Shown in pieces: positions 57,501-64,000 of a DNA stretch of 64,000 bases. This DNA is from Phoronis australis. Lineage: Eukaryota; Phoronida; Phoronidae. The first letter of the stretch is position 1; every line of letters begins with the position of its first letter. A model generated the notes under the pieces. The model ran no database searches and was not told where the DNA came from. It saw only the letters and a program-made list of their open reading frames with translations. Both the position numbers and the translations under genes were made by a program. The DNA lies in contig NMRA01000003.1 in the NCBI GenBank assembly GCA_002633005.1, forward strand, positions 1,712,806 to 1,776,805. Reading direction: 5' to 3'.

Positions 57501-59399
57501 CTGCTTTGTACGTTGCGTGGACGGGTAACGCTGCGTTCTTCACACGAACGAGCCAAGTACGGCGAAGTGTGTCATCCATCGGAAAGCGATGCAAAGGTTC
57601 TCCCAAAGCGCGCGTGAGACGATAATTAGTACATCCCGGTACGCAGCAACAGTGTGGCGTGTTGACTGACTAGTAAATGAAAGCAAACGAGGACGGAACT
57701 TAACACAACCGAGGTAGAACAATGACTGACTCGGCAGCTCTCACAGTCAGACTATATGAAAAGAAATTGACGCGAAATGCTTGCCTCCTAAAACGTCACT
57801 TCCGGAGTAGCGGACGAGTAATTAACAAAATCCCGAAAAGCTGTAATTAAGTGGAAAATATGTCTAGGATAACCAACCAACCTTATTTTAGCTCAAAATG
57901 ACATGAAAAAAGGTTGCCTTCGCCTTTAAGCCAGACCGAGACTAACCCATCGTAGTCGATTCACAAATTAATGTTTGTGGCTTAGCTGCGCATTGGTCAT
58001 TTGCCTTTATACTCATTTTTCGTTTTTGAGTTAGAAAATCTCATGTTAAACAGGCGCCTTGGTTTACGACCCCAATTATCTCATCAGTCAAGCTCATGAA
58101 TAGTGACCAGCTCACTTTAATCTGTGAAGGCACCAGTAAGCTTTTGATGTGCTGCAGAATTTGGTGGATACTTTGGGGTAAACAGCGCACACTTTCTCGT
58201 TCACTTGCGTGCTATTCCTGTTAGATCAAGATTTGCCCAATACCTCTAGTAAAGCTCAAGTGTTTATGTTACTGTCTGCCATTATTCACTTCTCAAGGTA
58301 GACTTTTTAATATTGTGGTTAGATGGCTAGTTCATGAGTCAATTGCATATTGTCCAGTTAATCAAAAAGACGTGCAGACTTTCCTGCACAAATCCTTACC
58401 ACTCGAATATTGACAGCAATTCCAAGGATAACATCTCATGGCAGTATCCACAGGCAATTCATTTGTAGACTGTCATAAACTACCACACTGGACCATGAAA
58501 CAAATATGTATCAATTTAGTGTGAGACACGTGAAAATTATACCTAGCTATCAGTCCGATTCACACAGTCATATTTCTTCCCAAAATATAAATCGAGTTGC
58601 ATATGTACATCATTTCAATTTAGATCAGGAAACTTTTTTACAAGAGCAATCGTATGCACATTGTATATTCCAAGGGAATATTTGTCCTAAGCTTTTTTAC
58701 AAGAGCAATCGTATGCACATTGCATTTTCCAAGGGAATATTTGTCCTAAGCTTTTTACAAGAGCAATCGTATGCACATTGCATTTTCCAAGGGAATATTT
58801 GTCCTAAACTTTTTTACAAGAGCAATCATATGCACATTGCATTTTCCAAGGGAATATTTGTCCTAAGCTTTTTACACGCTGCTTCTGCCATCAACCTGCA
58901 TGGAAAAGTACTGAGCATCCAGTCTAATATTGTACACATATTTACACACCTGGTTTGACAGTAGGAAGTGGCCATGGGTCTCATTAACCAAGTCGCCTGG
59001 AACTACTTCCATACCACACGAGGTCCAGAGGTACATGAATTGCCCGTTTTCGATTTAAGTGAGGCTATGAAATGCAAGATTTCTATAATTTGGTGTTGAA
59101 ATTTTTTTTCAAATCCAAGTACTTCTGAACATAAACATTGAAAGTACATTCAAGCAGGTGCTCCAATTGCTCATTGCACCCATATTTGCCCAATTTCTCA
59201 TTTCAGATGTTCGATTCACCCTATCACCTGTACGTACATTTCTTTGATGTTTGGTTCACCTGCCACCTATATTGACCATTTCTTTCAGATGTTTGGTTCA
59301 CCCGTCAACTATTCAAGCATCGCCACAGTGATCACTGCTGTAGGGATAGCGTTTGCAACCAAGATCATATTCGACGAGTTCTCCAAGAGTCCATTATAG
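45518..59399 (+). CDS. Unassigned 7-transmembrane protein, gustatory-receptor-like candidate
   Basis: Ten exons join in one frame: 45518-45612, 48164-48861, 49548-49664, 49897-50001, 51062-51288, 52327-52440, 53540-53752, 56210-56278, 58965-59030, 59289-59399 (604 aa). The hydrophilic N terminus is about 120 residues. Four hydrophobic segments lie in exon 2 (around LVPGLMLYILTLFTGFSYAA, VDIAMALFWVSSGIYAHSLA, KLTLLLAIAAMVVDIW, RVSFSFVACVWNLLCASVLF). A long polar loop is encoded by exons 3-6 (basic RREHQLTRQ, acidic DDELMT). Two segments are in exon 7 (WLFGWIVFITVISVHYIVMW, FVIPILLLPLLCSAYA) and one at the C terminus (IATVITAVGIAFATKIIFDEF). The 4+3 layout with a long second cytoplasmic loop and short extracellular tail fits insect-chemoreceptor-type 7TM channels and their gustatory-receptor-like relatives; the terminal E-F sits where those have Q-F. 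Family membership is inference. AATAAA is at 59801-59806. Confidence 0.82.
47510..47651. mobile_element. CATGGGCGG-ended MITE, copy in second duplicate
   Basis: Same element and position as 43833-43974, with a few substitutions (CATGGGCGGCCCCATAGGG at the left). It is duplicated with its host DNA, not an independent insertion. Confidence 0.75.
50002..51061. other. Intron of the 7TM gene without recognised elements
   Basis: Short open frames (for example 50274-50570) have no splice-compatible extension, and I see no repeats beyond low complexity. Confidence 0.4.
51496..51848. mobile_element. TTAA-flanked MITE with AGG...CCT ends
   Basis: The left end is TTAA-AGGACACCAAGTCC and the right end GGGTTTAGTATCCCT-TTAA; the ends are imperfect inverted repeats and TTAA occurs on both sides (51492-51495, 51849-51852). 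TTAA target duplication is shared by Kolobok and piggyBac; AGG ends favour Kolobok. The element is 353 bp and noncoding. Confidence 0.6.
53753..56209. other. 2.4-kb intron of the 7TM gene, no element recognised
   Basis: Single-copy-looking AT-rich DNA. An open frame at 53734-53979 is a read-through of exon 7's end. G-rich and C-rich stretches around 55690-55790 (CCTCCCCACCTGGGAGG) form a small palindrome. Confidence 0.35.
56883..57925. mobile_element. TTAA-flanked transposon with ~165-bp inverted repeats (Kolobok-like)
   Basis: AGGCGAAGGCAACCTTTTTT at the left is the inverse of AAAAAAGGTTGCCTTCGCCT at the right, and pairing continues inward for about 165 bp on each side (ending near CTTTTAGGAGACAAGCG / CGCTTGCCTCCTAAAACG-like sequence). 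TTAA is at 56879-56882 and 57926-57929. The interior carries the coding segment at 57217-57489. It inserted in an intron of the 7TM gene. Ends and target site fit the Kolobok superfamily; no transposase is present. Confidence 0.85.
57217..57489 (+). CDS. Exon with P2X7 C-terminal-like cysteine motif inside a transposon
   Basis: An ATG opens about 91 codons: an acidic, Ser-rich start (DSSVSDGDLVHSSGDEEFF), then YMFEPEYNEAEYAQAQAAVE, then WCKCTVCVVMPTSMECLCC. The W-C-x-C-x2-C-x2-MPT-x3-E-C-x-CC arrangement matches the zinc-binding cytoplasmic end of P2X7 receptors, which also occurs alone in many aquatic-animal proteins. A GTAATT donor at 57490 suggests the open segment is a first exon whose continuation was lost when the element became nonautonomous. 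One base is N (57486). It carries no channel domain and is not a P2X receptor gene. Confidence 0.6.
58633..58876. repeat. ~59-bp minisatellite, four units
   Basis: Units of CTTTTTTACAAGAGCAATCG / TATGCACATTGCATTTTCC / AAGGGAATATTTGTCCTAAG repeat four times with few changes. The array lies about 90 bp before the acceptor of the ninth 7TM exon (58965). An open frame through it is a by-product of the period. Confidence 0.9.
59208..59305 (+). repeat. Triplicated start of the last 7TM exon
   Basis: ATTTCAGATGTTCGATTCACC, TTTCTTTGATGTTTGGTTCACC and TTTCTTTCAGATGTTTGGTTCACC follow each other with a period of about 35-40 bp. Only the last leads into the open exon (59289). The first retains a CAG, and the second has lost it. 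Confidence 0.7.
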
Positions 59400-59858
59400 A
59401 GTACCAGATGGCACCTCAATCTCAATGATTTTCATATTTTTACAATATGCAATTTTACATACATCCTGTTAATTGTATTTATTGGATAAGGTTTATGAAC
59501 TGTTCTTATTTTAAGTAACTAGTTTTGTAGTTGGAATTTTCCATACTTAACGATCATGTTGCCTAACATTTCAACGATTTTAATATTTTATGATATATAT
59601 GTAATTCTACATATATACTATTAATTGTATGGTTTGTTGGTGAAAGTTTGTGAATTGTCCTGAAAAATGTTTATGACTAGTTTAAATAACTGTTTTTGTG
59701 GGTGATTTGCACCTTATTTAATGACCATCTTATATAATGCCTCTTTATAAATTCGATTCAGGCAATGTCTTTCAACCGTTTCGAATGACCTGTCTCGCAC
59801 AATAAAACGTTACTGTTAACATGTTTTTTTTGTGTATTTTCAACTTATTTTTTACATT

Positions 59859-62800
59859 TTAAATCATTCTCTTGAGAAGAGCATTAATGGCATCTTCACG
59901 ACAACCAAAGTCACCACCCTCGACAAAGTGGTTGTTCTTCTTTCTCCAACCACCGTTCGGAGTGTTGAGTTTGAAGGGCCACAGGAAGTTGGCTGCTTCT
60001 TTAAAGTTGGGTCCACACGTGAAGATCTCATGGATAAGGTCCTCCATACAGATGATGCCCAGTTTACCTAACAAATATAAACAGTAGGAATGAATAAATA
60101 AATACGACTGCAGTGAAACCACTGAATACAAATTTAAAGCTTGGCAAAATGACACAACTGCAGTATTTGTGAAAGTTAAGGGAATAACCCAGTAAGAAAA
60201 CTGACAAGAAATAACACTTAATCATTTGGCATAGTATTGATATACACCCACTGCATGCTCTGTAAATGGCAGAGATATAAGGGAGCTCAGTTTTTCAAAC
60301 ACAAGTTACAACTGTCCAAAATTTAGCAGTAATTGTACAGGAAGTTTTGGACTCGGTGGAATTTCACTTGATTTTTAGTATTTTTCACAGGGAACTGGGC
60401 TGATATTCCGCCCCACAACTGAAACACCTAGGGTCCCATCATAACGTTTGAACCATTTCACATCCACAGTGTAGGAGTTAATAATGGTGGCCAGACACTG
60501 CAAAACTAAGTCTCGGGGTGTATGCTAATCTTACCCAGTTTTTTCTCTATGATGGCGTTGTCTGTCAAGGGTATCCTCTTGTGATCAACTTTACCATAAC
60601 CCCTCTTGTAAATGAGTTCACGCACAGATTTAAGATTTGGGTACCTAAGGAGTAAACAGGAAAATTCTGAATAAAAGATTCTCTTTTTAACATTCTGGTT
60701 ACATAAACAACATGGCTGCTGCATTCATAATTTCACTTCACAGACCCAATAAACTCGGTTAGTTCACTGACTCACAAACATCACCCAACCACCAAACATA
60801 GTGCTAACTCGGAACATGACTTATGCACTCAGAACTTGTTCCCCGAGTCCTAAACATGGCTACCCGACTGTCCATGCTCCGGGTGGTATGTGCGCTGCGC
60901 AATTTCTTAGGATACGCAAGAAGTTTTTTGCAATCGGTACTGAAATGATTTCATGGGATCCATGATCTGTTATAAATGAAGGAACTACGTTTAAAGCCTA
61001 TCTTGAATTGTAACACCTGTAAATTTGGTTCCAACAGTATGTTAAGAGCATTGCTCTGAGCCCACTAGTGCCATAAATTGCCTGTAACGAACTGTTAGGC
61101 GTATTGGCTTGCTCTTGTCTACGTAACCGTGAGAATCACCTTTTAATTCAAACAGCTGTGAACACCCGCACACAACGGTGTCCTATTCAGACTCCTATTC
61201 AATACAACTGTTATCGGCCTTTTGTTGTTTGTGCTGGAATCTCGCGGTGACACAACATGGCACGAAATGGTAGCTTCAGGGCTTGGAATTTTGCGCGGAA
61301 ACGCGATTTCCGCTTTTTTCAAATGTGCTTTCCGCTTTTTTTATAATATTTCCGCGTAAAAAAAAAATCGGATTTGATATAAAATTTCCGCGGCAAATTC
61401 CTTTCTTACCGCGGCGTTGCAGACGACGTTCACCTCGAAAAGCGGAAGTTGCTCTTTATGTTTCGGAGGAACGTAAATTGTCAACATTGCCGGGGCATCT
61501 GGGACAGCGTGGTGGGATTTTCAATGGCGTCTCGTGTTATTGTTAAGCGCGGCGACAAATACTACCGCTCTGCAGCCAAAAATGTGTNNNNNNNNNNNNN
61601 NNNNNNNNNNNNNNNNNNNNNNNNNNNNNNNNNNNNNNNNNNNNNNNNNNNNNNNNNNNNNNNNNNNNNNNNNNNNNNNNNNNNNNNNNNNNNNNNNNNN
61701 NNNNNNNNNNNNNNNNNNNNNNNNNNNNNNNNNNNNNNNNNNNNNNNNNNNNNNNNNNNNNNNNNNNNNNNNNNNNNNNNNNNNNNNNNNNNNNNNNNNN
61801 NNNNNNNNNNNNNNNNNNNNNNNNNNNNNNNNNNNNNNNNNNNNNNNNNNNTTAACCACAGGTGCTCGAATTTCTCGATGGCTAATAACCATATATAAGA
61901 AACATATGTTTTCTTAGTAATGAATGACGTTAGTGGTGATGGAGGAACAGATAAACTCAAGCGCCTGTGCAGTCTACCACAAGAACAAAAAAAATTACGG
62001 GTGGTTGCATTTCAAACTTATTAAAAATTACGGGTGGTAGGCTGAAGAAATAAATGAAAAATATGGGTGGTGGGTGCGAAAAAAAGGTGCCTTCCCCCCC
62101 TCCCATACAGATTTTACTGGAACAGCCCTGATGGTGGTAACCTTTTTTTTTCTTTTTTTTAGTCCTCCCGATTTTTGTCGGGGAAAGGTTCACATTGATC
62201 ATTTCAAGGCTGGTTATCGGGCATGATTTGGGCCGTAAAAGTTTCAAAGTTTCCGCGTTTTTTGTCATTGGTCATTCCAAGCCCTGTAGCTTCCCCTGTC
62301 ATCCGACAGGCTTAAATTTGCGTGATTGTACTCGCGTTTTCTTATATTACTAAGGCTTTGCTAGGGCTGTCTGGTTAGCCCAATACATCTTAAATCACAA
62401 AATTCGCTGAAGTTAAGCTTGATGTAGGCGCCAGCCATATTGCTCAGGTAACCAGACATTGCAATTAGGATTCAATATCAGCAAACAATCAGATAACTTA
62501 CTCGTAGATGAACAGTCCTGTTTAACTGTCCCGCTAACTTATGCAATTCAGTTACCTATAGAACAATTTCCTCTTTACAGAGGTAGGAAAATACACACAG
62601 TACAACTTACATAACAGATAGTCAGGCGATTTCGATTCAAGTTGAATACGAAATGTTACTTTTTGTATTCGCAATGCATGCAATCACCATTAAGTGTAAC
62701 TGTAAATTTCAAAGTACTCTGGTTTCAACAACACCAACCAACTTTGAATCAACTTTGTGTAAAGTATGCTAGGCTACATCATCCTAACAACACCGAGTCA

Positions 62801-63210
62801 CGTGTCCCCCTGTTGATTGCAATGAAGAACTCCCCTAGTCGAAACTCATTTCAACTTTGCGTTTGCCCCTCCCGTGTATTGCAGTGTCCCAGACTGACTC
62901 TCATTTCAACAGAAAGAGAATAAGATGTGCCCAACGGATGAACAGCATCATGCATGGGGTAAAAAACGTGGAAGTTAAATAAAATATAAATTGAATCAGT
63001 GCAATTGCTACCCAATTCTGGATGGCATAAGGAAGTGAACGCGGACATCTTTTGTACGAGATGTAACCTTACCCCCATGCAATGTATGGTTCAGCGATTC
63101 TTAACATGTTGATGGTGGCTTTGTTGAGTCTGACGAACACTCCATTGTTGATCTGGCGTAAACGGAACAGTTGTAACACCTTCCTTGGCTTGGGATGAAG
63201 GCCATTGACA
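59859..63210 (-). CDS. RPL7: 60S ribosomal protein L7 (3' part)
   Basis: Three minus-strand exons join in frame: 63210-63073, 60644-60535, 60067-59859 (last 151 aa plus stop). Key matches are [85 protein letters not shown]. This is the eukaryotic uL30-family large-subunit protein, and sequence favours RPL7 over RPL7L1 (NFLWPFKL and FVEGGD are kept). Exons for the first ~95 residues lie beyond the window or were not recognised; the short ATG-led segment near 63936-63893 does not match RPL7. The gene converges with the 7TM gene: its stop is only ~53 bp past that gene's AATAAA, so its 3' UTR must overlap the neighbour's. Confidence 0.93.
61277..62286. mobile_element. Long copy of the CAGGGCTTGG-ended transposon, 6-bp TSD
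   Basis: The ends CAGGGCTTGGAAT and ATTCCAAGCCCTG are flanked by an exact TAGCTT repeat (61271-61276 and 62287-62292). The first 300 bp match 7981-8290 closely, including the [10 protein letters not shown] start. A gap (61588-61851) follows, then about 250 bp absent from the shorter copy, then a T-rich tract and the same final segment. It lies in an RPL7 intron. Confidence 0.85.
61588..61851. other. Assembly gap inside the transposon
   Basis: 264 N; the interior of this longer copy is therefore partly unknown and could include more of the element's coding region. Confidence 0.98.
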
Positions 63211-64000
63211 CTGAAAAATAATTATCTGACATAAAACAAATGCCCCTACAATTCAAATGTACGTTATAACTTGCGCAAGTCTGACATACCTAAGCCAGAA
63301 TTATTTGTAACCCGTGGTATGGTAAGTCTAGTTCATGCACATGGCGTTTCAGACAACGCTAAGAAAACGCCGAAATTGCAACTAGCGAACAGAGTCAAAT
63401 CAGGTTGACAATTTAAAGCTGAAGTCACTAAAAATTTTGTGTAACGTCCAAAAAGACACTACTTCAGGCAGCATGATGCTATTCGGACATCAAAACAAAC
63501 CACGACTAACTGAATTTGACACATTTTGGCATTTAGCCATTTAGATGCCTTTTTCTTGGATTTTCTTAGAAATGATTAGAATATGGCAATAAATATTTTG
63601 TTTGAATCATTTCCTGACTACATGTCACTCTTTCCACTTCAAGACTTTTATGAAAAAAATGTGTAAAATTGCACGACATGAAAAAGAAAAGGATTATTTA
63701 AAAAACATTAACAGCACTTTTGAGATTTCATCTTGAAATCAAATGAAATGTGCACGTTATTGAAGCTATGGTTGAACATTTGCTAAATTTTACTAAAGCC
63801 AGTCGCACAAATCCATCAACGGCACAATGGCTCGGTCAAAAATCACATGATAGATTTGCACACATTTAATTGAATGCAGAGACTTTTTAAAGAGGTCCAA
63901 CATTACCTTAAAACACAATCATCAAAATACTCAATGCTGGTGGCCATGATGAGTTTACTCGTACCAGAAGCCACAAGCATATCTACTCATTAAGACCGCA
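63211..64000. other. RPL7 intron, nothing further recognised
   Basis: AT-rich. A minus-strand ATG segment (about 63936-63893, MATSIEYFDDCVLR then a GTAATG donor) looks exon-like but has no frame-compatible partner that resembles RPL7. Confidence 0.35.

Noticed and set aside
58506-58958. 150-codon open frame with four repeats
   Set aside because: It is the ~59-bp minisatellite translated; no relation to the 7TM exons on either side.
61449-61960. Open frames of 123-149 codons on both strands
   Set aside because: They are mostly gap N's within the transposon copy.
1-64000. CRISPR arrays, operons, ribosome-binding sites
   Set aside because: The window is intron-rich animal DNA; direct repeats present are contiguous minisatellites without spacers.

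Overview
The window is nuclear DNA from an animal. It has AT-rich, intron-rich genes with GT-AG splicing, many transposon-derived repeats and several assembly gaps (runs of N at 19136-19141, 44730-45435 and 61588-61851, plus single Ns near 21883 and at 57486). Gene content and protein divergence fit a marine invertebrate, and an invertebrate deuterostome (for example a hemichordate or other ambulacrarian) is the best guess. That is inference, because no taxon-diagnostic marker is present. All gene models below were built by joining exons by eye at splice sites, requiring the reading frame to stay open across every junction.

Layout. (1) 484-13770, plus strand: an ANKFN1/Nmf9/wide awake-like gene in 11 exons (846 codons), possibly a short isoform starting inside the locus. 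(2) 15921-20487, minus strand: a tiny three-exon gene for a probable mitochondrial complex I accessory subunit, with a start codon that appears to be split by an intron. (3) 25405-27695, plus strand: GFER/ALR (Erv1 family sulfhydryl oxidase), three exons. (4) 28190-41332, minus strand: POLD2, the second subunit of DNA polymerase delta, ten exons, 471 aa. It is tail-to-tail with GFER, with poly(A) signals only a few bases apart. (5) 45518-59399, plus strand: a ten-exon, 604-aa predicted seven-transmembrane protein that I cannot assign firmly. Its topology (4 TM, long cytoplasmic loop, 3 TM, terminal E-F where chemoreceptor-type 7TM channels have Q-F) suggests a gustatory-receptor-like family. 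Its first exons occur twice around a gap (41745-44729 and 45436-48406), probably unmerged haplotypes. It is head-to-head with POLD2 across about 0.5 kb containing an E2F-like site. (6) 59859-63210, minus strand: the 3' part of RPL7, convergent with gene 5.

Between and inside genes the DNA is dominated by repeats. There are three copies of a CAGGGCTTGG-ended DNA transposon with exact 6-bp target duplications. Two elements are flanked by TTAA with AGG...CCT ends, and the larger carries a P2X7-C-terminal-like cysteine exon. There is one hAT-like element with an 8-bp duplication, a fold-back MITE family, a short CATGGGCGG-ended MITE, and a tRNA-derived SINE head. Diverged ~143-bp tandem repeats carry, once per unit, a motif very close to the CTCF core. 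Three minisatellites coincide with exon edges.

The genes do not form a pathway. The neighbouring pairs (GFER/POLD2, POLD2/7TM gene, 7TM gene/RPL7) are compactly arranged and may share regulatory or termination DNA.
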